Positions 1-6,565 of a stretch of 7,646 bases of DNA are shown here, one piece after another. Position numbers and translations under genes: made by a program. The notes beneath the pieces are model-generated. The model searched no databases. It was not told the DNA's origin and worked only from the letters and a program-made list of their open reading frames with translations. The stretch comes from Methanobrevibacter ruminantium (GTDB taxonomy: Archaea > Methanobacteriota > Methanobacteria > Methanobacteriales > Methanobacteriaceae): the NCBI RefSeq assembly GCF_016294135.1, contig NZ_JAEDCO010000053.1, positions 1 to 7,646 of the forward strand, read 5' to 3'. The stretch's first letter is position 1; each line of letters begins with the position of its first letter.

Positions 1-43
1 AATCAATAAATAAGAGAATTAAAAAAATTACAGGAGGGTTAAA

Positions 44-670
44 ATGGGAAGCAGATGGCAAGTGGAAAAGAAGAATGACCCTTATTACAAAAGAGCTAAA
101 AGTGAAGAGTATCGTTCAAGAGCATCATACAAACTTAAGCAACTTGATAAGAAATACAAGATCATTAAGGAAGGAGACACTGTAGTGGACTTAGGTGCTG
201 CTCCAGGGGGATGGTCTCAAGTTGCATTGGAAAAGGTAGGCGAAGATGGAATCGTTGTAGGAGTCGATTTAAATAGAATCAAGCCATTCCACGAACCTAA
301 TTATTATGGAATCAGAGGGGACTTTACAAAAGAGATTGTTCAGGAAAAGATCATGGAATTGACAAATGGTAAAGTGAAAGTCCTTATGTCAGATGCTGCA
401 CCTTCATTAACTGGAGTTAAAGACCTCGACCATTTAAGGTCTGTAGACCTTGTTGAAACAGTGATTAAGATTGCAGACAATATCCTTGAAACCGAAGGAA
501 ATCTGGTTATCAAAGCATTTCAAGGTTCCGAATACAAACGCCTTTTAGACAGCATCAAATACGATTTCAGAAAAGTGAAATCAACAAAGCCTCCATCATC
601 AAGACAAAAGAGTAAAGAAATGTATATTGTAGGTTTAGGCTATAGAAAGGGACCTAAAAAGAAAAAATAA
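44..670 (+). CDS. rlmE: 23S rRNA (uridine-2'-O)-methyltransferase, RlmE/FtsJ family
   Basis: SAM-dependent 2'-O-ribose methyltransferase of the RrmJ/FtsJ family, whose bacterial member modifies a uridine in the A-loop of 23S rRNA in the large subunit. The 208-aa length is typical for a single-domain member. The Rossmann SAM motif GAAPGGW is at residues 51-57 after D49, and the next strand carries D75 (VGVDL). The K-D-K-E catalytic tetrad can be placed at K30 (RASYKL), D117 (SDAAPS), K157 (VIKAF) and E192 (SKEMYIV). The C-terminus is a short basic tail (KGPKKKK), probably for RNA contact. The start is supported by AGGAGGG at 32-38, five nt before the ATG. There is no TRAM domain, which some archaeal homologues carry. 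The gene converges on the next one. That the archaeal enzyme modifies the same uridine as in E. coli is inferred from the family. Confidence 0.95.
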   Translation: MGSRWQVEKKNDPYYKRAKSEEYRSRASYKLKQLDKKYKIIKEGDTVVDLGAAPGGWSQVALEKVGEDGIVVGVDLNRIKPFHEPNYYGIRGDFTKEIVQEKIMELTNGKVKVLMSDAAPSLTGVKDLDHLRSVDLVETVIKIADNILETEGNLVIKAFQGSEYKRLLDSIKYDFRKVKSTKPPSSRQKSKEMYIVGLGYRKGPKKKK

Positions 671-779
671 TTAAAAAAAAATAGTAAAATTAGATAAAAT
701 ATTTTAAAATAGGTTAAAAATAGTTAAAAAATACAAAAATAGCTATTTAAAGGATAAAAATAAAAAAATCTAAAAATAC

Positions 780-818
780 TATAAATAAAAAAAATAAAAA
801 AAGAAGTTAAAAAAATAT
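780..818 (-). terminator. T-tract terminator for the leftward membrane-protein gene
   Basis: Just past the stop of the leftward gene, the + strand has A8 (787-794), A7 (796-802) and A7 (809-815). These read as T8, T7 and T7 in the leftward transcript, the usual archaeal intrinsic termination signal. No hairpin is needed or seen. The same DNA gives no T tract to rightward transcription. Confidence 0.5.
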
Positions 819-832
819 TTTAAATAAAAATA

Positions 833-1264
833 TTATTTAACTGACAAAGTGTTATAAGCTTCTTGAGCTATTTTTAAATCGTCTTTTGCTAGTTGTAATC
901 TTTTATCAACTTCTGAAGCCGTTTTTCCCATAGACAATGCACTTTCAACATTACTTATATCATTTTTAACTCTTACAAGCTCTACTTGTGCATTAACATA
1001 TTCTCTTTCTAAAGGGATATTGTTCATCATATAAATCTTATTACCAGTTTCATTATATTGAACTTCCAAATTAGTATAATTATTCTTCAATTCAGCTAAC
1101 TGGTCATATTGAGTACCGGAAGAAATTCCTCCAGTTAAACTAGAAGAAACTACGCTAAAACCAACATAAGCAACTGCAGCAACAGTAGCTATAATCATTA
1201 TCACTCCTAAAACAGAAATTAACATAGAAGTTGATTTGAATAGACTCAATCTTGATTTTCTCAT
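833..1264 (-). CDS. hypothetical membrane-anchored coiled-coil protein
   Basis: I do not recognise this 143-aa protein. A basic N-terminus (R2, K3, R5, K10) is followed by one long hydrophobic helix at about residues 13-40, then a Gly/Ser linker (about 41-50). The rest is a hydrophilic, heptad-like region (about 52-75 and 83-138) predicted to form coiled coil. The positive-inside rule puts the C-terminal part outside the membrane. Two N-glycosylation sequons, N62-Y-T and N71-E-T, fit an outer location. No catalytic motif or cysteine is seen. The start is supported by GGTGA (1273-1269 on the minus strand), 4 nt before the ATG. The gene stands alone, convergent with rlmE and divergent from mcm. 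The N-terminus is not a clear class III (pilin) signal, because the charged-residue-plus-Gly cleavage site is absent. It could be a cell-surface or envelope-spacing protein; that is a guess from architecture only. Confidence 0.8.
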   Translation of the reverse strand: MRKSRLSLFKSTSMLISVLGVIMIIATVAAVAYVGFSVVSSSLTGGISSGTQYDQLAELKNNYTNLEVQYNETGNKIYMMNNIPLEREYVNAQVELVRVKNDISNVESALSMGKTASEVDKRLQLAKDDLKIAQEAYNTLSVK

Positions 1265-1324
1265 AAATTCACCATAATATTATTTAAAAGTAAATAGCAT
1301 TATTATTAATTTTAATTTTACACA

Positions 1325-1332
1325 TATTTAAA
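1325..1332 (-). promoter_or_regulatory. candidate TATA box for the membrane-protein gene
   Basis: The minus strand reads TTTAAATA, an exact match to the archaeal TATA pattern. Initiation about 25 nt downstream would fall near 1303-1305 and leave a leader of about 40 nt containing the GGTGA ribosome binding site. A second TTTAAATA lies at 1288-1281, but it would start transcription at or past the ATG and remove the ribosome binding site, so the upstream one is preferred. Confidence 0.35.
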
Positions 1333-1365
1333 ATTATCAATTATTTTGGTGTTTTAACGAATAAA

Positions 1366-1390
1366 GACAATATTTCAATATAGTATTGTC
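1366..1390. promoter_or_regulatory. inverted repeat in the divergent promoter region
   Basis: Perfect 7-bp arms GACAATA (1366-1372) and TATTGTC (1384-1390) are separated by 11 nt. The dyad lies between the leftward membrane-protein gene and mcm and is flanked by two direct copies of TAACGAA (1355-1361 and 1407-1413). A T5 run follows at 1393-1397. It could be an operator or a hairpin at the end of a short rightward transcript. Neither role is shown by the sequence alone. Confidence 0.4.
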
Positions 1391-1421
1391 AATTTTTATA
1401 AAATTATAACGAAATCGGAAC

Positions 1422-1451
1422 AATTTTTCAACATGATTATAATGAAAAATT
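1422..1451. promoter_or_regulatory. inverted repeat just upstream of the mcm TATA box
   Basis: Perfect 9-bp arms AATTTTTCA (1422-1430) and TGAAAAATT (1443-1451) are separated by 12 nt and end 16 bp before the candidate mcm TATA box. The octamer CAATTTTT also occurs at 1390-1397 and 1421-1428, and inverted at 1453-1460, giving 31-32 bp steps. The position suits an activator or repressor site. The high AT content makes chance a real alternative. Confidence 0.35.
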
Positions 1452-1467
1452 AAAAAATTGAATAAAC

Positions 1468-1475
1468 TTTTATAA
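1468..1475 (+). promoter_or_regulatory. candidate TATA box for mcm
   Basis: TTTTATAA is centred about 29 nt before the mcm ATG. Archaeal initiation about 25 nt downstream of the TATA centre falls at roughly 1496-1500, so the mRNA would have almost no leader. This fits the absence of a Shine-Dalgarno sequence before this gene. Confidence 0.45.
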
Positions 1476-1500
1476 TATTAAATATAAAAACTATATTACA

Positions 1501-3507
1501 ATGAATTCCACTAACAAAACAAAAGCATCACTTGCACAATTTGAAGAATTTTTCTCAACAATTTACAAGGATGATGTATTAGAAATTTTAGAAAAATATC
1601 CTGATGAAAGGTCACTTACAGTCAATTACGAAGAATTAGAGAAGTTTGATCCTGATTTAGCTGACTTATTGATTACAAAGCCGGATGAAGTTATTGCAGC
1701 TTCACAAAAGGCTATTAAAAATATCGATCCGTTGATGAAGGAAGATATGGAATTAAACATCAGATTTGAAAATCTCACAAACAACATTCCATTAAGCGAT
1801 CTCTTAAGTAAATATATCGGTAACTTTGTATCTGCTGATGGAATTGTAAGAAAAACTGATGAGATTCGTCCACGTATTGAAACAGCAAAATTTGAATGTA
1901 GAGGTTGCATGAGGATTACTGAAGTGGAACAGCACTCCGGAAACCATATTATGGAACCTTCATTATGTAGCGAATGTGGTGGAAGATCCTTTAGATTGCT
2001 TCAAGAGGAATCAAAATATATTGATACACAAAATGCTAGAATGCAGGAACCTTTGGAAAACCTCTCTGGAGGAACTGAACCAAAACAAATGCTTATGGTT
2101 TTAGAAGATGATTTGGTAGATGAATTGAATCCCGGAGATAAAGTTAGAATCACAGGAACCCTAAAGACATTTAGGGAAGAGAGAAGTGGAAAATTCAAAA
2201 ACTACATCTATGTGAATCATATTGAGCCATTGGAACAGGAATTTGAGGAATTGGAACTTAGTGAAGAGGATGAAGAGAGAATCTTGGAATTGTCCCAAGA
2301 CCCTCATATACACGATAAAATCATTAACTCCACTGCACCTTCAATCAGAGGTCACAGAGATGTAAAGGAAGCAATTGCATTGCAGCTCTTTGGTGGAACA
2401 GTGCAACAATTAGAGGATGGAACTCGTTTAAGAGGAGACCTTCACATTCTTATTGTCGGGGACCCAGGTATCGGTAAGTCCCAAATACTTAAATACGTTT
2501 CAAAATTAGCTCCAAGAAGTGTTTACACCAGTGGTAAAGGTACATCCGGCGCTGGATTAACTGCAGCCGCAGTTAGAGATGAACTTGGAGGATGGTCTCT
2601 TGAAGCAGGTGCATTAGTACTTGGGGACCAAGGTAACGTATGTGTTGACGAATTGGATAAGATGCGTTCAGAAGACAGATCTGCACTTCACGAAGCATTG
2701 GAACAACAAACAGTAAGTATTGCAAAAGCAGGAATCATGGCAACATTGAATACAAGATGTTCAGTTCTTGCAGCTGCAAACCCAAAATTTGGTACTTTTG
2801 ACAGATACAAGACTTTAGCAAACCAAATTGACTTGCCTTCACCAATTCTTTCTCGTTTCGACTTGATATTTGTAATTGAAGACAAGCCAGATGTTGAAAA
2901 GGATAGGGCATTGGCTCAACACATTCTTAAGACTCACCAATACTCTAACATAGCATATGATATAGAGCCAGAACTCTTAAGAAAATATATCGCTTATGCA
3001 CGTAAAAATATCCATCCGGTACTTACAGATGAAGCAAATAAAGTATTGGAAGAGTTTTATGTATCTGTGAGAACTGGAGGCATGGAAGAGGGAACTCCTG
3101 TACCTATCACTCCAAGGCAATTGGAAGCAACCATTCGTTTAGCTGAAGCTAGTGCAAAACTTCAACTTAAAAATGAAGTGGAAGCTTCAGATGCTCATAG
3201 AGCAATTTCCTTGCAAAGAAGATGTTTAGAGAAAATCGGAATGGATCCTGATACAGGTAAAATCGATATTGCAAGAGTTGAAGGAAGAACTCCTACATCT
3301 GAAAGAGATAAGATGCGTGTAGTGCAAGAAGCGATTAAAGCATTGGAAGAAGAATTTGTTGAAGTTCCAGTGAATATCCTAAAAGACCATCTTTCTGAAA
3401 ACCACGAGATGAGTGAAGAGAAAACAGATGAAATCTTAAGAATACTCAGGTCTAAAGGAATCATTTATGAACCTCATCATGGTGTGGTAAAAAGACTGGA
3501 AGAATAA
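1501..3507 (+). CDS. mcm: replicative DNA helicase MCM
   Basis: Minichromosome maintenance helicase, the hexameric 3'-5' ATP-driven motor that unwinds DNA at archaeal replication forks. Its 668 aa match the Methanothermobacter MCM (about 666). The N-terminal part holds a four-Cys zinc site (C133, C136, C156, C159) and an OB fold with a basic beta-hairpin (R225, R228, K231, K233). The AAA+ core has Walker A GDPGIGKS with K326, Walker B D383-E384 (VDELDKM), pre-sensor-1 hairpin K409 (IAKAGIM), sensor 1 N427, arginine finger R452 (SRFD) and sensor 2 R539 (PRQLE). A winged helix follows at about residues 600-668. All catalytic residues are present and no intein interrupts the Walker regions. No Shine-Dalgarno precedes the ATG. 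This start is kept because the N-terminus (SLAQFEEFF) aligns with the known family and a TATA box sits about 29 nt upstream. A long gap with terminator-like repeats follows. Confidence 0.98.
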   Translation: MNSTNKTKASLAQFEEFFSTIYKDDVLEILEKYPDERSLTVNYEELEKFDPDLADLLITKPDEVIAASQKAIKNIDPLMKEDMELNIRFENLTNNIPLSDLLSKYIGNFVSADGIVRKTDEIRPRIETAKFECRGCMRITEVEQHSGNHIMEPSLCSECGGRSFRLLQEESKYIDTQNARMQEPLENLSGGTEPKQMLMVLEDDLVDELNPGDKVRITGTLKTFREERSGKFKNYIYVNHIEPLEQEFEELELSEEDEERILELSQDPHIHDKIINSTAPSIRGHRDVKEAIALQLFGGTVQQLEDGTRLRGDLHILIVGDPGIGKSQILKYVSKLAPRSVYTSGKGTSGAGLTAAAVRDELGGWSLEAGALVLGDQGNVCVDELDKMRSEDRSALHEALEQQTVSIAKAGIMATLNTRCSVLAAANPKFGTFDRYKTLANQIDLPSPILSRFDLIFVIEDKPDVEKDRALAQHILKTHQYSNIAYDIEPELLRKYIAYARKNIHPVLTDEANKVLEEFYVSVRTGGMEEGTPVPITPRQLEATIRLAEASAKLQLKNEVEASDAHRAISLQRRCLEKIGMDPDTGKIDIARVEGRTPTSERDKMRVVQEAIKALEEEFVEVPVNILKDHLSENHEMSEEKTDEILRILRSKGIIYEPHHGVVKRLEE

Positions 3508-3542
3508 AACAGTGCCAAAACCACTGAATAAAATTAAACTTT

Positions 3543-3596
3543 ATGCTTGATAAATATCAAGCATTTTCTATTTTCTTATTTTCAAACTATTTTTTT
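3543..3596 (+). terminator. hairpin plus T tracts downstream of mcm
   Basis: A perfect 10-bp inverted repeat, ATGCTTGATA (3543-3552) and TATCAAGCAT (3555-3564), folds as a 9-bp stem with a 4-nt loop. Runs of T4 (3564-3567, 3571-3574, 3579-3582) and T7 (3590-3596) follow. This resembles a bacterial intrinsic terminator plus the archaeal T-tract signal. A weaker 5-bp hairpin, CAGTG/CACTG (3510-3514 and 3522-3526), lies just after the stop codon. Confidence 0.6.
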
Positions 3597-3617
3597 AAAA
3601 TTTCATTGAAATTTTAA
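3595..3617. repeat. near-perfect palindrome between mcm and aIF2-beta
   Basis: Two 11-bp arms (TTAAAATTTCA and TGAAATTTTAA) flank one central T, a 23-bp symmetric site directly after the T7 tract. It could be part of the mcm termination region or a binding site for a dimeric regulator. It lies about 190 bp before the aIF2-beta start, and TATA-like sequences lie between it and that gene. It consists mostly of A and T, so chance cannot be excluded. Confidence 0.4.
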
Positions 3618-3725
3618 TAAATTTATCAGAATAAAAAGTATTTTCTTTTATATAAATTATTATATAATAAATACATTAATAAATGATAAAAAATATATTT
3701 TATATTAATATAACTCAAATACTAA

Positions 3726-3733
3726 TTTTATAA
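3726..3733 (+). promoter_or_regulatory. candidate TATA box for aIF2-beta
   Basis: TTTTATAA would start transcription near 3755, giving a leader of about 50 nt that includes the GAGGTGA ribosome binding site. An exact TTTATATA lies further up at 3647-3654 and would give a leader of about 125 nt. In this AT-rich gap the sequence alone does not decide between them. Confidence 0.3.
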
Positions 3734-3803
3734 AAACTTATCATAAATTTTATTTGATTATACTTACTTTAAATTAATTTTATTATTCCAAAGAGGTGAA
3801 AAA

Positions 3804-4211
3804 ATGGATGAATATGAAAACTTATTAAACAGAGCTATTGATCAATTGCCTCCTGAGGTATTTGAAACAAAAAGATTCGAACCTGTAAAAGCATACTCTG
3901 TTATTCAAGGTAATAGAACATTTATTCAAAATTTCAAAGATGTGGCAGACTCATTAAACAGAGACCCACAACATGTATTAAAATACTTATTAAGAGAATT
4001 AGGTACTGCAGGTAACTTAGAAGGAGTAAGAGCAATCTTGCAAGGTAAATTCAATCATTTCCTAATCAATGAGAGACTCGATGAATACATTGAAAAATAT
4101 GTTATCTGTCACGAATGTAATAGACCTGATACTCAAATCATAAGAGAAGACAGAATTTTTATCTTAAAATGTGCCGCATGTGGTGCAAAAGCTCCACTTA
4201 AACCATTATAA
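3804..4211 (+). CDS. translation initiation factor aIF2 subunit beta
   Basis: Beta subunit of archaeal initiation factor 2, the heterotrimer that with GTP brings initiator Met-tRNA to the small ribosomal subunit. The 135 aa match the short archaeal form, without the lysine-rich N-terminal boxes of eukaryotic eIF2-beta. An N-terminal helix (about residues 2-14), which in the family binds aIF2-gamma, leads into the central alpha-beta domain (about 30-95, with IQNFKDVADSLNRDP and LGTAGNLEG). A C-terminal zinc ribbon follows with C102, C105, C123 and C126. The start is well fixed by GAGGTGA at 3793-3799, four nt before the ATG. It is the middle gene of a rightward informational run: mcm upstream after a 296-bp gap, NMD3 downstream after 97 bp. 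A strong T-rich terminator follows, so it may be its own transcription unit. Confidence 0.95.
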   Translation: MDEYENLLNRAIDQLPPEVFETKRFEPVKAYSVIQGNRTFIQNFKDVADSLNRDPQHVLKYLLRELGTAGNLEGVRAILQGKFNHFLINERLDEYIEKYVICHECNRPDTQIIREDRIFILKCAACGAKAPLKPL

Positions 4212-4212
4212 A

Positions 4213-4239
4213 TTCTCTTCTTTTATATTTTTTATTTTT
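4213..4239 (+). terminator. T-rich terminator after aIF2-beta
   Basis: Immediately after the stop codon the + strand is pyrimidine-rich, with T4 (4221-4224), T6 (4228-4233) and T5 (4235-4239), a typical archaeal terminator without a hairpin. It implies that NMD3 has its own promoter, or at least that only part of its transcription comes from upstream. Confidence 0.6.
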
Positions 4240-4251
4240 AAAAAAACTAGC

Positions 4252-4260
4252 TATTTAAAC
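4252..4260 (+). promoter_or_regulatory. candidate TATA box for NMD3
   Basis: TATTTAAAC follows the T-rich terminator and would place the start of transcription near 4280, leaving a leader of about 30 nt before the NMD3 ATG. The match is moderate and the surroundings are AT-rich. Confidence 0.3.
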
Positions 4261-4308
4261 TTAAATCATAATTTTTATTCAATTTTTACATTATTAGAGT
4301 GTTTTAAA

Positions 4309-5349
4309 ATGTTTTGTCCAGAATGTGGTGCAACAGACGTTGAAATGATAGATGGAATCTGCAAAAACTGTTTTTTAAAGAAATTCCAACTTATGGAAAT
4401 TCCAGAAAATATCACTGTAACCATCTGCAAGCACTGCAATGCCAAATTAGAAGAGGGAAAATGGAAAGATGAGTACATCCCTGAAGAGGAAATCATCTAT
4501 AGAGCATTAGAGAGAAACATAACCATTTCCGATTTGGCTGAAAATGAAGAGATAGAACTTGAAATCGACCAGATGAGAGGAACAATTGCAGAATGTTACG
4601 TTGAAGCTGTTGCAACTGTTTTAGGAGAAGAAGTGGTTGAAACACATACTCCAGATGTAAAGATCAATTATTCAGTTTGCCCTGACTGCAGTAAAAGAAA
4701 TGCAGGATATTATGAAGCGGTTATCCAATTTCGTGCAGATGATAGAGAACTTGAACAAGAGGAAATAATTATTGCTGAAGAAATTATCAATAGAACCCTT
4801 GATAAGCAATTTAAAAAGGATAAATTGGCTTATATTCCTCAAGTTGCAAAGCTTAAGGAAGGAAATGACTATTACATCGGCTCTTTAAAATCTGCAAAAA
4901 AGGTTGTGGAACATCTTAAAGAGGAATTTGGAGGAACAACAAAAGAATCTCCAAGACTCATAAGTGAAGACAAGTCCACTGGAAAAGGGCTTTACAGGAT
5001 TTGGATTGTATTAAGACTTCCAAAATTCGTTAAGGATGATTTCGTGAAATATCATGATAACATTTATCAAGTGAGTGATGTTGATGGAAACAGGATTCAA
5101 GTCATAAACCTGGAAAATCAAGACATAATAGCTTTAAAATGGAGGGAATACGATTCCATCGAAAAAATAGAGCATTTGGAAGGAGTCCAAAAAGCAATCA
5201 TTACAGCGAAATCTCCAAGCATGATGCAAATTCTTGATCCTGACGATTATAGCCCAATTGATTTGGAAATGAATGAAAAGATGGAAAAATACAATATTGG
5301 CGAAGAGATAGATGTTATAAAAATAGATGGAAAAATCTATTTAATCTAA
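4309..5349 (+). CDS. NMD3-related ribosomal subunit factor
   Basis: Archaeal homologue of NMD3, which in eukaryotes is the export adaptor and assembly factor of the 60S subunit. Archaea have no nucleus, so a role in late large-subunit maturation or subunit joining is inferred. The 346-aa product has four CxxC pairs near the N-terminus: C3/C6, C18/C21, C40/C43 and C124/C127, forming zinc-binding sites typical of the family. A mixed alpha-beta region follows, then a beta-rich C-terminal half (about residues 225-346) without the eukaryotic export and import signals. The open frame runs back to 4171, but that extension lies inside aIF2-beta and its terminator, and encodes a Phe/Tyr-rich stretch unlike the family. 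ATG 4309 begins the expected MFCPECG. The ribosome binding site is weak (GAGTG, 4297-4301). A 121-bp AT-rich gap without a T tract leads to tyrS, so the two may be co-transcribed. Confidence 0.9.
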   Translation: MFCPECGATDVEMIDGICKNCFLKKFQLMEIPENITVTICKHCNAKLEEGKWKDEYIPEEEIIYRALERNITISDLAENEEIELEIDQMRGTIAECYVEAVATVLGEEVVETHTPDVKINYSVCPDCSKRNAGYYEAVIQFRADDRELEQEEIIIAEEIINRTLDKQFKKDKLAYIPQVAKLKEGNDYYIGSLKSAKKVVEHLKEEFGGTTKESPRLISEDKSTGKGLYRIWIVLRLPKFVKDDFVKYHDNIYQVSDVDGNRIQVINLENQDIIALKWREYDSIEKIEHLEGVQKAIITAKSPSMMQILDPDDYSPIDLEMNEKMEKYNIGEEIDVIKIDGKIYLI

Positions 5350-5470
5350 AATAATAAACAAAAAATCATAATTATGAATTATCTATTAAAAGATTACAAA
5401 AAATAAAAGTGAAAAATAAAAATTATAATAATTATCTTATTACCCATTAGAAAAACAAAAGTGTGATTAC

Positions 5471-6436
5471 ATGAACATTGAAGAAAAAATTGAATTAATT
5501 CAAGAAGGAACTTTAGAAATCATTGATGTAGATGAATTGAAAGAAAAGCTTGAAAAAGAGCAACCTATTGCTTATACTGGATATGAACCTTCTGGAAAAA
5601 TTCATTTAGGTCATGCAGTGACAATAATGAAACTTAAACAATTACAAGACTTAGGATTTAAAATCAAAATCTTGCTTGCAGATTATCATGCTTTCTTGAA
5701 TGGAAAAGGAACTGTAGAAGAAATAGCTGAAACTGCAGAATACAATAAGAGATGCTTCCAAGGATTAGGGCTTGCTGATGATACCGAATACATTTTAGGT
5801 TCATCTTTCCAAACCGGAAGCGAATACACTAATGACGTTTACCAATTAGCTACTTTAACCACCTTAAAAAGGGCAAAAAGAAGTATGGATCAAGTCAGCA
5901 GACATGATGACAACCCTAAAGTAGCTAGTGTAGTTTATCCATTGATGCAAACTGCAGATATGTCCGCTTTGGAAGTGGATGTTGCATTAGGTGGTATGGA
6001 ACAAAGAAAAATCCAAATGTTAGCAAGAGAAAACTTGCCTAGAATAGGAAAAGAAGCTCCTGTCTGTATTCACACTCCTTTGATTCATGGTCTTGACGGT
6101 GATGACAAGATGTCCTCAAGCAAAGGAAACTACATCGCTGTAGATGATGATGAAAAGACAATCAAGGATAAGATCAAGAAAAGCTACTGTCCTATGGGAG
6201 AAACTGAAGGAAACCCTATTTTAGAAATTGCGGACCACTTCGTATTCTCACAACAAGACACTTTGCTTATAGAAAGACCTGAGAAATTCGGTGGAAATCT
6301 TGAACTCAGCAAAGATGAACTATACACAATGTATGGAGAAGAAAACTTGCACCCAATGGACTTGAAAAATGCAATTACACAATACTTAATTGATTTCTTG
6401 AAACCAGTTAGAGACTTCATGGAATCACAAGAATAA
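5471..6436 (+). CDS. tyrS: tyrosyl-tRNA synthetase, archaeal type
   Basis: Class I aminoacyl-tRNA synthetase that charges tRNA-Tyr with tyrosine in the cytoplasm. Its 321 aa and minimal C-terminal domain fit the archaeal/eukaryotic form (M. jannaschii enzyme 306 aa), not the longer bacterial one. The ATP-binding signatures are HLGH (45-48) and KMSSS (213-217). By comparison with M. jannaschii, the tyrosine pocket has Y35, Y156, Q160 and D163, with YPLMQ and VDVALGGMEQRK in the expected places. D297 in HPMDLKN corresponds to the residue that reads the first anticodon base. The bacterial S4-like RNA-binding domain is absent, as expected. The start has GTGAT (5463-5467), three nt before the ATG, a partial match to GGTGAT. 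The stop codon lies inside a short TAAAAA repeat. No T tract follows until T5 at 6535-6539, so transcription may continue to the next small gene. Confidence 0.97.
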   Translation: MNIEEKIELIQEGTLEIIDVDELKEKLEKEQPIAYTGYEPSGKIHLGHAVTIMKLKQLQDLGFKIKILLADYHAFLNGKGTVEEIAETAEYNKRCFQGLGLADDTEYILGSSFQTGSEYTNDVYQLATLTTLKRAKRSMDQVSRHDDNPKVASVVYPLMQTADMSALEVDVALGGMEQRKIQMLARENLPRIGKEAPVCIHTPLIHGLDGDDKMSSSKGNYIAVDDDEKTIKDKIKKSYCPMGETEGNPILEIADHFVFSQQDTLLIERPEKFGGNLELSKDELYTMYGEENLHPMDLKNAITQYLIDFLKPVRDFMESQE

Positions 6437-6451
6437 AAATAAAAATAAAAA
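6434..6451. repeat. (TAAAAA)3 short tandem repeat
   Basis: Three perfect copies of TAAAAA begin with the tyrS stop codon and continue as degenerate A-rich units (TAAGAA, TAAATAA, CAATAA) up to the AAT tract. It is probably low-complexity 3' sequence. Confidence 0.7.
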
Positions 6452-6478
6452 TAAGAATAAATAACAATAAAATCTAAA

Positions 6479-6520
<42 letters not shown>

Positions 6521-6565
6521 CATTAATTAATTAATTTTTAAAAAAAGATTAAAAAGAGGGATAGA

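Noticed and set aside
741..751. AGCTATTTAAA shared with 4249-4259
   Set aside because: The copy near NMD3 can be a TATA element, but the first has no rightward gene after it. An 11-nt AT-rich match is weak evidence for a repeat family.
1145..1264. Type IV pilin-like (class III) signal peptide in the 143-aa protein
   Set aside because: The basic residues and hydrophobic helix are there, but no Lys/Arg-Gly cleavage site or conserved pilin motif precedes the helix.
1626..1910. Reverse-strand open frame inside mcm (with similar ones at 2001-2198, 2688-2885 and 3195-3464)
   Set aside because: These are Ser/Phe-rich antisense shadows of a fully conserved helicase gene with no sign of independent coding.
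3508..3803. Small RNA gene, C/D box RNA or riboswitch in the gap before aIF2-beta
   Set aside because: A D-box-like CTGA occurs at 3524-3527, but no matching C box or larger conserved fold is seen. The remaining sequence is almost pure A/T.
4171..4308. Possible N-terminal extension of NMD3 or an overlap with aIF2-beta
   Set aside because: It runs through the end of aIF2-beta and its T-rich terminator, its composition is unlike the protein family, and the family start motif begins at 4309.
5368..5382. ATAATT-ATG-AATTAT inverted repeat after NMD3 as a terminator
   Set aside because: A six-bp all-AT stem with no T tract behind it is expected by chance in this composition.
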